Of a stretch of 64,000 bases of DNA, positions 8,575-14,982 are shown piece by piece (position 1 is the first letter of the stretch; every line of letters starts with the position of its first letter). A program made the position numbers and the translations under genes. The DNA is from Cloacibacterium sp047601505 (GTDB lineage: Bacteria; Bacteroidota; Bacteroidia; Flavobacteriales; Weeksellaceae), in assembly GCF_047601505.1 (NCBI RefSeq), contig NZ_JASGJD010000001.1, forward strand, positions 1,798,001 to 1,862,000, written 5' to 3'. The notes below the pieces were generated by a model. That model worked only from the letters and a program-made list of their open reading frames with translations, had not been told where the DNA came from and ran no database searches.

Positions 8575-8607
8575 CCCCCTGCTGGTGCGAGCGTCTCGCT
8601 CGTACCC
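8575..8607 (+). repeat. Left REP palindrome of the RAYT element
   Basis: CCCCTGCTGGTGCGAGCG-TCT-CGCTCGTACCC: a GC-rich palindrome in an A+T-rich genome, ending 13 bp before the RAYT start. It matches the palindrome at 8393-8425. Confidence 0.75.
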
Positions 8608-8620
8608 ATAACAATAAAAT

Positions 8621-9172
8621 ATGAGCAGAAAATATAAATTTCACGAAAAAGATGGTGCTTATTTTATAAGCTTTGCTACCGTATTTTGGATAGACCTTTT
8701 TACGAGGATGGAGTATTTTGATATAGTAATAGCATCTTTAGATTATTGTAGAAAAAATAAAGGAATGATAATTTTCGGATATTGTATTATGCCGAGTCAT
8801 ATTCATTTAATATTTCGTTCGGCTGATGGAAAACCATCTGAACTGATAAGAGATTTTAAAGGCTTTACTTCCCGAAAGCTTATAGAAGCAATAAAAGAGA
8901 ACAACCAAGAAAGCCGAAAGGAATGGTTATTATGGATGTTGAAAAAAGCTGGAGAAAGAAATTCTAACATAAAAAATTATCAGTTATGGCAACAAAATAA
9001 TAAACCAATTGAAATATGGTCATTAAAAGTATTTGAACAAAAATTAGACTATGTACATCAAAACCCCGTAGAAAGTGGATTTGTGATAGAACCTTGGGAA
9101 TGGAAGTATAGCAGTGCAAGAAATTATTGTGATGATTATGAAGAAATTTTACAAATCGATGTTAATAGGTAG
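8621..9172 (+). CDS. REP-associated tyrosine transposase (RAYT, Y1_Tnp/TnpA_REP family)
   Basis: A 183-residue single-domain HUH endonuclease related to IS200/IS605 transposases. The metal-binding histidines are His60 and His62 in MPSHIHLIF, and the catalytic tyrosine is Tyr144 in KLDYVHQNPV, followed by the family-typical WEWKYSSARNY. RAYTs cut and rejoin single-stranded DNA at REP palindromes and are thought to spread them. The gene is flanked by GC-rich palindromes at 8575-8607 and 9175-9202. Truncated relatives at 8393-8511, 11614-11670 and 12850-12936 show past activity of the family in this region. The frame is intact, so the protein may be functional. Confidence 0.9.
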   Translation: MSRKYKFHEKDGAYFISFATVFWIDLFTRMEYFDIVIASLDYCRKNKGMIIFGYCIMPSHIHLIFRSADGKPSELIRDFKGFTSRKLIEAIKENNQESRKEWLLWMLKKAGERNSNIKNYQLWQQNNKPIEIWSLKVFEQKLDYVHQNPVESGFVIEPWEWKYSSARNYCDDYEEILQIDVNR

Positions 9173-9174
9173 AG

Positions 9175-9220
9175 CGGACACGAGCAAGATGCTCGCGCCA
9201 GCGAGGGGCGAGCGTCCCCC
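9175..9220 (+). repeat. Right REP palindromes of the RAYT element
   Basis: GGACACGAGC-AAGAT-GCTCGCGCCAGCG (9175-9202), a GC-rich palindrome with imperfect arms starting 3 bp after the RAYT stop. A second shorter palindrome, GGGGCGAGCGTCCCC, follows at about 9205-9219. The first motif recurs at 8484-8511, 11641-11668 and 12908-12936. Confidence 0.75.
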
Positions 9221-9453
9221 GCTGCGCAAAGTTTGCAACTTTGAGCAATGCTAAAATATAAAAACTAATAACCAAGAAAATTTAAGTAAAAATAAGACCC
9301 GCTACACAAAGTTTGCAACTTTGAGCAATGATAATATTAAAACCAATAACAAAATAAATTTATATGGATATAGAATTTTTAAAAGTATTACAGAATAATC
9401 CAAATTTAGAAATTAATAACTCCGCTACGCAAATTTTGCAACCTTCATCAATG
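9219..9453 (+). repeat. Three dispersed units of a second REP-like motif
   Basis: The 32-bp unit is approximately CCGCTRCGCAAAGTTTGCAA followed by CTTTGAGCAATG. It occurs at 9219-9250, 9299-9330 and, degenerate, 9422-9453. Each unit carries the self-complementary core AAAGTTTGCAACTTT and is followed by A+T-rich sequence of 48 to 90 bp. The remaining bases of the 9173-9663 gap hold no convincing gene. Confidence 0.6.
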
Positions 9454-9663
9454 TTAAAAAGTAACCTTTTAAATTTTGTACACAGCGCAATACCCCAAGT
9501 ACATTATACCTTTAACACTCAAAAAAATACTGTCAAAAATCATTAGAAGAACTTCATAAAAACAAATTATAAACTAAAACATAATGGTAAATTTGAAAAA
9601 TTTTAAAAATAGAAATTTTACAATTAATAAAGTTTATAAAACATAAAAGAAATTGATATTAAC

Positions 9664-10758
9664 ATGAAAAGAGTATTAGTAGCAACAGGGGGTGGAGATT
9701 GCCCAGGATTGAATGCCGTAATGAGAGGGGTAGTAAAAAGAGCTTCTCAAGAAAAAGATTGGGAAGTAGTAGGCAGTATCAATGCATTCGATGGAGTTTT
9801 GAAAGAACCCACAGAGATTATGGTCTTGGACGATAAAACCGTTGCCGGAATTCATAAAGACGGTGGCACAATTATAGGAACTACCAACAAAGGAGGCCCT
9901 TTTGCTTGGCCTTATAAAAATAAAGACGGAATTTGGGAAGCTGTAGATAGATCAGATGAAATGGTTCGCAAATTACAATATCTAGGCGTAGATGCCGTAA
10001 TTAGTATTGGTGGTGATGGTTCGCAAAGAATTTCTCAACAATTATACGAAAAAGGACTCAACATTATCGGCGTTCCAAAAACCATTGATAACGATTTATC
10101 AGCTACCGATTTTACCTTTGGTTTCCAAACAGCTGTACAAATTGCTACAGAAGCTGTAGATAGATTGGTAACTACCGCAGCAAGTCACAACAGAGTGTTG
10201 GTGCTAGAAGTAATGGGTAGATATGCCGGATGGATTGCTCTTCACGCTGCCATTGCTGGTGGTGCAGAGGTTTGTTTGATTCCAGAGATTCCTTACGATA
10301 TAGAAAAAGTGGTGAAAAAACTCAACAGCAGATTCAACAAAGGAAAAGGAAACGCCATTGTGGTAATAGCAGAAGGCGCAATTCCGAAAGGTGGTAGTCT
10401 GCTTTCTGAAGTAAGCGATGAAGTAGGATATGAAAATTTAAGACTAGGAGGCGTAGCTCACAAATTGGTTCACGATTTAAAATCTATTGGCTTTGAAGCA
10501 GATATGCGCGAAACAGTTCTAGGGCATTTGCAAAGAGGAGGTACACCTACAGCTTATGATAGAATATTAGCAACTCAATTTGGGGTAAAAGCATTCGAGA
10601 TGGTGTTGAATGAACAATATGGAGAAATGGTAGCTTATCGCCACCCTAATATTATTTCTGTACCATTTAAAGAAGCGATAGACCGTCCTAATTTTGTAGA
10701 CCCTAATTGCGATATGGTAAAAACCGCAAAAGGTGTAGGCATTAGCTTTGGCGATTAA
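9664..10758 (+). CDS. pfkA: 6-phosphofructokinase, group III / mixed-substrate type (TIGR02483-like)
   Basis: A 364-residue cytoplasmic enzyme that phosphorylates fructose 6-phosphate to fructose 1,6-bisphosphate. Motifs in order: the nucleotide loop GGGDCPGLNAVMRG (9-22), GGDGS (116-120), the catalytic PKTIDND (138-144, base Asp142), MGRYAGWIALH, and LGHLQRGGTPTAYDR. Gly119 in GGDGS is the residue of ATP users, while Lys139 in PKTIDND is typical of group III and PPi-type enzymes. That combination is known in ATP-dependent actinobacterial group III enzymes, so ATP use is the likelier reading. The gene is single, with its own terminator at 10802-10841. Confidence 0.93.
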   Translation: MKRVLVATGGGDCPGLNAVMRGVVKRASQEKDWEVVGSINAFDGVLKEPTEIMVLDDKTVAGIHKDGGTIIGTTNKGGPFAWPYKNKDGIWEAVDRSDEMVRKLQYLGVDAVISIGGDGSQRISQQLYEKGLNIIGVPKTIDNDLSATDFTFGFQTAVQIATEAVDRLVTTAASHNRVLVLEVMGRYAGWIALHAAIAGGAEVCLIPEIPYDIEKVVKKLNSRFNKGKGNAIVVIAEGAIPKGGSLLSEVSDEVGYENLRLGGVAHKLVHDLKSIGFEADMRETVLGHLQRGGTPTAYDRILATQFGVKAFEMVLNEQYGEMVAYRHPNIISVPFKEAIDRPNFVDPNCDMVKTAKGVGISFGD

Positions 10759-10801
10759 ATTGCCTCAGAAATCTTTGGTTTTTTATACCAATAAACCCAT
10801 A

Positions 10802-10841
10802 AAAGCCAACTTCATTGTTTTGAAGTTGGCTTTATTTTTTT
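10802..10841 (+). terminator. Strong rho-independent terminator after the phosphofructokinase
   Basis: A perfect 13-bp stem AAAGCCAACTTCA/TGAAGTTGGCTTT with loop TTGTTT is followed by ATTTTTTT. Confidence 0.92.
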
Positions 10842-10906
10842 GATAAGATGATGCAAGATAGATAATTTTTTTGTGTTTTATTTTTCCGCCAGTAGTTACA
10901 CAAAGG

Positions 10907-10944
10907 TATTTATAATGTATTTATAATGTATTTATAATGTATTT
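10907..10944. repeat. 11-bp tandem repeat TATTTATAATG
   Basis: Three full copies and one partial copy of TATTTATAATG stand between the phosphofructokinase terminator and the coding remnant at 10949. Confidence 0.8.
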
Positions 10945-10948
10945 TAAT

Positions 10949-11104
10949 TTAACAACGATTGTACAAAATATAGCCTTTAAAAGAATTACTCAACAGTAAT
11001 TTAACTTCGTTTTGTTCTTCTGGTTTTAGGTTTTCTTTGGCTCTAAGTTGCAATCCCACAGCTTCGAATCTATCCAAAACAAATAAATTTAGGGAATAGA
11101 GTAA
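10949..11104 (-). pseudogene. Coding remnant: C-terminal fragment of an unrecognised protein
   Basis: On the minus strand an open stretch of 51 codons without an ATG has clear protein character. It contains LDRFEAVGLQLRAKENLKPE and ends SNSFKGYILYNRC. An in-frame stop lies just upstream at 11105-11107. It could be the surviving 3' end of a decayed gene, or a 42-residue protein starting at the TTG at 11075-11077. No family was recognised. Confidence 0.4.
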
Positions 11105-11613
11105 TTAGGGTAAGTAATTGGGCTTAAGGTCAGGGCATTTTTTGCAAAGGGAGTGATAAACAATAATAAATTTATAGAAAAATAGAATGATTAGTTTGAC
11201 CAGAAATGATCACGATTGACCAGATTTGACCATGTTTGTCTACGTTTGTCCACGTTTGACCACATTTGACCACCCTTGTATTAGAATCCTTCGGGTCTTC
11301 TTCGATACTTCTTCGGGTCTTCTTTGAGAAAAGAGGTATTTTTCCGAAGAACCCCCGAATAAGACCAAAAGAAAAGCAAGAGAATTTTTTGTTTTTTAGG
11401 TGAGAAAAATCAATACAATGAAAAATAGTTGCATAGCCATCTTTTCTTTGCCGTTTTTTTATTATTTTTATCAAAAAGTAGAATTCGTAAGATTCAATAT
11501 TCGAATAGATAAACGTAAAAAATATCCAATGTATTATTTATTATTAAATGTTAATTAACAATGTATTACATCCTTAAATCTAGTGTTTTTATATGATAAA
11601 TAGGAATGCCAAT
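11105..11613. other. Non-coding repeat-rich stretch
   Basis: Apart from the 10-bp array at 11194-11279 this segment is A+T-rich. It contains an imperfect duplication of CTTCGGGTCTTCTT (about 11288-11330). A 100-codon minus-strand frame covers 11172-11474, but its sequence is made from these repeats and looks spurious. No gene, RNA or terminator is seen. Confidence 0.45.
11194..11279. repeat. Degenerate 10-bp tandem array (TTTGACCACA-like)
   Basis: About eight imperfect units of the pattern TTTGACCACR run head to tail, for example TTTGACCATG, TTTGTCTACG, TTTGTCCACG, TTTGACCACA. The 10-bp period is close to one helical turn. Confidence 0.7.
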
Positions 11614-11670
11614 CTGCAAATTGATGTTAATAGATAATGTGGACACGTGCAAGATGCTCGCACCAACCGA
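11614..11670 (+). mobile_element. 3' remnant of a second RAYT element
   Basis: Codons 11614-11637 read LQIDVNR and stop, identical to the last seven residues of the intact RAYT at 8621. They are followed by the right-end palindrome in slightly mutated form (GGACACGTGC-AAGAT-GCTCGCACC, 11641-11665). Everything upstream of this 3' end has been lost. Confidence 0.7.
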
Positions 11671-11853
11671 TGGGGAAAATGCGTACATTTATCCTCAAGT
11701 TTTAATTCTCCAATATTGGAAATATTAGACCATTTTAATTTCGCATATACCAATGTACCACACATTAAAAATGAAAATAATTTTCAAAACCCGCCTTATG
11801 AAAGACAGTTGTATTATCCACAATTGGATGCTTATGACTATATGTCTCACTAG
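11671..11853 (+). pseudogene. C-terminal remnant of a gene truncated next to the RAYT scar
   Basis: Directly after the RAYT right end, a frame with strong protein character reads WGKCVHLSSSFNSPILEI, then NFAYTNVPHIKNENN, and ends QLDAYDYMSH at 11853. It has no start of its own and is best seen as the tail of a gene whose 5' part was removed. The HLSSSFN pattern recalls tails of flavobacterial lipase-like effector proteins encoded before DUF2931 genes, but that is weak memory-based evidence. It overlaps the start of the DUF2931 gene in another frame. Confidence 0.45.
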
Positions 11854-12826
11854 TTTATTCATGCTTTTTTCTTGTCAAAAAACAAAATTTCAATGGGAAC
11901 CAGGTATTTCTGCCCCCAAATATTACCTTGTAGGAGATGTGAAAATTGATTTTGGTAATGCTGGGCATGGAAGTTTAACTAATTTTGATCCAGGTTGGGG
12001 AAATATTTATGGAGCGGTTTCTTCAGGTGATATATACAAAGAAGCTCCTAAAGAAGTTTTGATACATTATGCCAGTTGTGCAGAGAACTATACTTATGAA
12101 GGGAAAGTACTACTTCCGCAAGAAAGAATAAGGAGTTTATTTGAAAAATATAATTTAGATAAAAAAGGAAACAGTGGTAATTTAGTGGTAGGTATGGCGC
12201 CAGGCGGTTGGATACGGGTATGGTTTCACACTCTAGATGAAAAAGCAAATGATTTAGTAAATATAGAAGTAGCAAAAGCACAATTGAAAGGGAGCTATGA
12301 TGATACCGCAAATGAACGCTACAAAGTAAAGAATTTTGAGAATTGGGGGAAATATTATACTTATTGGCAACACCACGGCATACCTTATGAAGCATGGGCA
12401 AATAATGAAAAAGAGTATGATATGTATTTTGATTTTAATAAACCTAATAAGCGTGAAATACAATTCAGTTATATCTCTTCTGATGGTACTTTTTATCAAG
12501 GTGAGCAAGGTGATGTAGAAATAAAAGTACATCAAAAACTTCCTGTTCAGATTGAGCAAATGCCTTGGTTAGCTAAATCAGGGAGCTCTTATTGTTGTAA
12601 AGTTCCTTTTCCTAAAAATTTTAAAAAATATATTGAACAAAAAAAATTAAGAGAAATAAAATTTCGATTGGAAATAGAAAAAGATGATGAGCATGCTATA
12701 ATGTATCTGATTACAAAAGGCACCAAAGAAAAAATAGTAAGATTTAAGAATAAGCAACCAACTCAAAAAGAAATTGAAGAAGTTGATTATGATTATGCTA
12801 CAGAAGTAGAATATTTTATAAAGTAA
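11798..12826 (+). CDS. DUF2931 family lipoprotein
   Basis: About 342 residues from the ATG at 11798. The N-terminus carries a lipoprotein signal ending LTSLFMLFSC (Cys26), followed by QKTKF, which lacks the acidic surface-export pattern and suggests a periplasmic-facing lipoprotein. The sequence then fits DUF2931: APKYYLVGDVKIDFG, GWGNIYGAVSSG, a PKEVLIHYASCAENYTYEGK block and LPQERIRSLFEKY. Earlier in-frame ATGs at 11753 and 11771 give odd extended N-termini. DUF2931 proteins have no proven function; many sit beside toxin or lipase effector genes, so an immunity role is possible. The start overlaps the remnant ending at 11853. Confidence 0.75.
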   Translation: MKDSCIIHNWMLMTICLTSLFMLFSCQKTKFQWEPGISAPKYYLVGDVKIDFGNAGHGSLTNFDPGWGNIYGAVSSGDIYKEAPKEVLIHYASCAENYTYEGKVLLPQERIRSLFEKYNLDKKGNSGNLVVGMAPGGWIRVWFHTLDEKANDLVNIEVAKAQLKGSYDDTANERYKVKNFENWGKYYTYWQHHGIPYEAWANNEKEYDMYFDFNKPNKREIQFSYISSDGTFYQGEQGDVEIKVHQKLPVQIEQMPWLAKSGSSYCCKVPFPKNFKKYIEQKKLREIKFRLEIEKDDEHAIMYLITKGTKEKIVRFKNKQPTQKEIEEVDYDYATEVEYFIK

Positions 12827-12849
12827 ACTTCAAAGGATGAGAAATAAGC

Positions 12850-12936
12850 TGAAGCAATCGTTTCGCTTGTGCTTACAAAAATAAAAGATGAGCAGAAATT
12901 GGTAATGTGGACACGAGCAAGATGCTCGCGCCAGCG
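12850..12936 (+). mobile_element. Second internally deleted RAYT/REP mini-element (degenerate)
   Basis: A decayed left palindrome (GAAGCAATCGTTTCGCTTGTGC) is followed by AAAAATAAAAGATGAGCAGAAA, matching the RAYT leader and first codons. It then jumps to TTGGTAATGTGGACACGAGC and the right palindrome ending GCTCGCGCCAGCG. It repeats the architecture of 8393-8511. Confidence 0.6.
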
Positions 12937-12943
12937 ATAAACT

Positions 12944-13066
12944 GAAATTGGTTTACACTGTCGGAACCTCCGACGAAGAAGATTGAAATTGGTTTGTACT
13001 GTCGGAACTCCCGACGAAGAGAACTGAACCTGGTTTGCGCTGTCGGAACTCCCGACGAGGAGAAAT
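12944..13066. repeat. Three tandem copies of a 41-bp unit with an internal hairpin
   Basis: Units begin at 12944, 12985 and 13026 and follow the pattern GAAATTGGTTTRYRCTGTCGG then AACTCCCGACGAAGAGAACT. Each contains the hairpin GTCGGAACYCCCGAC. The array directly follows a RAYT mini-element. Confidence 0.8.
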
Positions 13067-13161
13067 TATTCTTAGCTAAGGTTTTTCTTTTCAGAAAATA
13101 AAGCCCCTGAGGTTTGCTTTGTGTTGATTTTAATATATGCTACAAAAGAATTTTATAAGAA

Positions 13162-13345
13162 TAACCCGTACTGAATTATTATAATTCATTCAGATTATTC
13201 ATTAAAAGTAAAATACGCAAAGGCACAAGAAGTTTAAAGATTTTCAACTTTAACAAAGTTAAAACTTCGCGCCTTAAAAACGTAATCATTTGACAAAGCA
13301 TCATTTGCGCCTTTGCGTTTAATTTTTTATATAATGCACTAGATG
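13162..13345. mobile_element. MITE-like element, copy 2 (internally shortened)
   Basis: A member of the same family as 5064-5282: left end TAACCCGTACTGAATTAT (degenerate), arm ACGCAAAGGCACAA, centre TTTAACAAAGTTAAAA, right arm TTTGCGCCTTTGCGT and right end ATAATGCACTAG. About 35 bp of the left arm is missing. The 9-mer TAAGAATAA occurs on both sides (13156-13164 and 13346-13354), a possible target duplication. Confidence 0.65.
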
Positions 13346-13382
13346 TAAGAATAATTTAACAAGCATTCCGTATTTATTTTCT

Positions 13383-13390
13383 TAATTTTG
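13383..13390 (+). promoter_or_regulatory. Candidate -7 box (TAATTTTG) of the SDR gene
   Basis: An exact TAnnTTTG match 26 bp before the ATG at 13416. No convincing TTG -33 element. Confidence 0.45.
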
Positions 13391-13415
13391 TATCTACAAT
13401 TTTAAAACGAGTATT

Positions 13416-14129
13416 ATGAATTTAAAAGGTAAAAATGCACTGGTAACAGGTGGTGGAAGAGGTCTTGGGAAAGCAGTAGCTGTAGCTTTGGCAAATGAAG
13501 GGGTAAATGTAGGGATTACAGGCAGAAATGAAGAGAGCCTAAAAACTACGGTTGCCGAACTAGAAAAATTAGGCGTTAAAGCAGCGTATTCTGTTTTTGA
13601 TGTGGAAGAAATGGCTCAGGTAGAGCAAGGGGTAGCTTCTATCGCTTCTCAGTTGGGTTCTATAGATATCTTAATTAATAATGCTGGAGTAGGAGACTTT
13701 GGAAGTTTCGAAGAGATGCCTGTAGAAACTTGGGAAAAAGTAATGAAGGTAAATCTTTTCGGGGTGTATTATGTAGCGAAAGCGGTGTTGCCTTATTTGA
13801 AACAAAATAAAGAAGGAGATATTGTAAATGTAGCTTCTACAGCTGGTTTGAAAGGTGCGCCTAATATGTCTGCGTATTGTGCTTCTAAAGCTGCGGTAAT
13901 TTCTCTCTCTCAGTCTTTGATGGCAGAACTTAGAAAATTCAATATTAGAGTAATTACTTTAACGCCAAGTACCATTGCAACAGATATGAGCATTGAAGGA
14001 GGATTAACCGATGGTAACCCAGAAAAAGTGCTTCAGCCAGAAGATTTTGCAGAGTGGGTGAGAGATATTTTGAAAATGAACAGAAGAGCAATGATTGCTA
14101 ATGGCTCTATTTTCTCTACCAATCCTTAA
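13416..14129 (+). CDS. Short-chain dehydrogenase/reductase, FabG-like (3-ketoacyl-ACP reductase annotation)
   Basis: A 237-residue classical SDR. It shows the NAD(P)-binding loop TGGGRGLG (11-18), NNAG (88-91) and the catalytic residues Ser141, Tyr154 and Lys158 in STAGLKG...YCASK. It is probably a cytoplasmic NADPH-dependent oxidoreductase. Proteins of this type are often annotated as 3-oxoacyl-ACP reductase, but there are no fatty-acid synthesis genes nearby and the substrate cannot be told. The gene has its own promoter and terminator (14155-14183) and lies between two MITE-like elements. Confidence 0.9.
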   Translation: MNLKGKNALVTGGGRGLGKAVAVALANEGVNVGITGRNEESLKTTVAELEKLGVKAAYSVFDVEEMAQVEQGVASIASQLGSIDILINNAGVGDFGSFEEMPVETWEKVMKVNLFGVYYVAKAVLPYLKQNKEGDIVNVASTAGLKGAPNMSAYCASKAAVISLSQSLMAELRKFNIRVITLTPSTIATDMSIEGGLTDGNPEKVLQPEDFAEWVRDILKMNRRAMIANGSIFSTNP

Positions 14130-14154
14130 TAGCTATTTGCCAATACATATTATT

Positions 14155-14183
14155 AAAAACCATCTTTCTGAGGTGGTTTTTTT
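14155..14183 (+). terminator. Rho-independent terminator after the SDR gene
   Basis: The stem AAAACCATCT with GAGGTGGTTTT is followed by a T run, immediately downstream of the SDR gene. Confidence 0.7.
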
Positions 14184-14235
14184 GTTTAAGGAAACAGTGA
14201 AATGGATTAAATTTCAAGATTGTTTGTAAATAGTT

Positions 14236-14776
14236 GCGTATTTTAGTAAAGTCTTCGACTCCGCTCAGACTGACATTTCTGTATGAACTATTCATAATTA
14301 ACTACCCGTAGTGCATTATAAAATTCATTCGGATAATTGATTAACAGTAAAATACGCAAAGGCGCAATTCAAATTTTCATTGAAACTGTTTTAAGGCGCA
14401 AGAAAATCAAAGATTTTCAATTTTAACAAAGTTAAAACTTCGCGCCTTAAAAACGTAATCATTAGACAAAAACATCATTTGCGCCTTTGCGTATTTTTAT
14501 TAAAGTCTTCGACTCCGCTCAGACTGACATTTCTGTATGAACTATTCATAATTAACTACCCGTAGTGCATTATAAAATCTATTCGGATAATTGATTAACA
14601 GTAAAATACGCAAAGGCGCAATTCAAATTATCATTGAAACTGTTTTTAAGGCGCAAGAAAATCAATGATTTTCAATTTTAACAGAGTTAAAACTTCGCGT
14701 CTTAAAAACGTAATCATTAGACAAAACATCATTTGCGCCTTTGCGTTTAATTTTTTATATAATGCACTAGAGGTTA
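14236..14776. repeat. Tandem duplication (period about 254 bp) carrying two MITE-like elements
   Basis: The block starting GTCTTCGACTCCGCTCAGAC at 14251 recurs at 14505, followed in both units by TGACATTTCTGTATGAACTA and a MITE-like element. The unit boundary is at TTGCGTATTTT (14235) and TTGCGTATTTTT (14488). The first MITE (14303-14490) lacks its right terminal repeat. The second (14553-14776) is complete and ends in ATAATGCACTAGAGGTTA. The arrangement fits recombination between a TTGCGT arm of the element and the same motif outside it. Confidence 0.7.
14553..14776. mobile_element. MITE-like element, copy 4 (complete)
   Basis: About 224 bp, from TAACTACCCGTAGTGCATTAT to ATAATGCACTAGAGGTTA. 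Internal arms ACGCAAAGGCGCAA/TTTGCGCCTTTGCGT and a palindromic centre are present, but the two arms are not fully complementary as they are in copy 1. Confidence 0.65.
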
Positions 14777-14956
14777 CATTTAATAAATAACAACTTATTT
14801 GTTATAAATTTTAGGCAAAAGGATTGTGCTAGGAAGATTATCGTAGTTTGTAGATTTTCAAGGCACGAATGTATTTCTCAAAACAAATTCAGAATCAATA
14901 TTTTAACGATTTGTTAAACTTCTGACTACATGCTTCCAACTTCCAACTTTTTTCCC

Positions 14957-14964
14957 TACTTTTG
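14957..14964 (+). promoter_or_regulatory. Candidate -7 box (TACTTTTG) of typA
   Basis: An exact TAnnTTTG match 19 bp before the ATG at 14983; the spacing gives a short leader, as is usual in this phylum. Confidence 0.55.
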
Positions 14965-14982
14965 CACCTTCAAAAAATATAT

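Noticed and set aside
9364..9546. 60-codon plus-strand frame after the RAYT element
   Set aside because: Its middle is one of the REP-like repeat units (9422-9453) and the rest has no protein-like pattern.
11172..11474. 100-codon minus-strand frame
   Set aside because: Its sequence is produced by the 10-bp array and a CTTCGGGTCTTC repeat; no signal, domain or promoter supports it.
12944..13066. Possible CRISPR array
   Set aside because: Only three units of 41 bp with near-identical spacers, no unique spacers and no cas genes.
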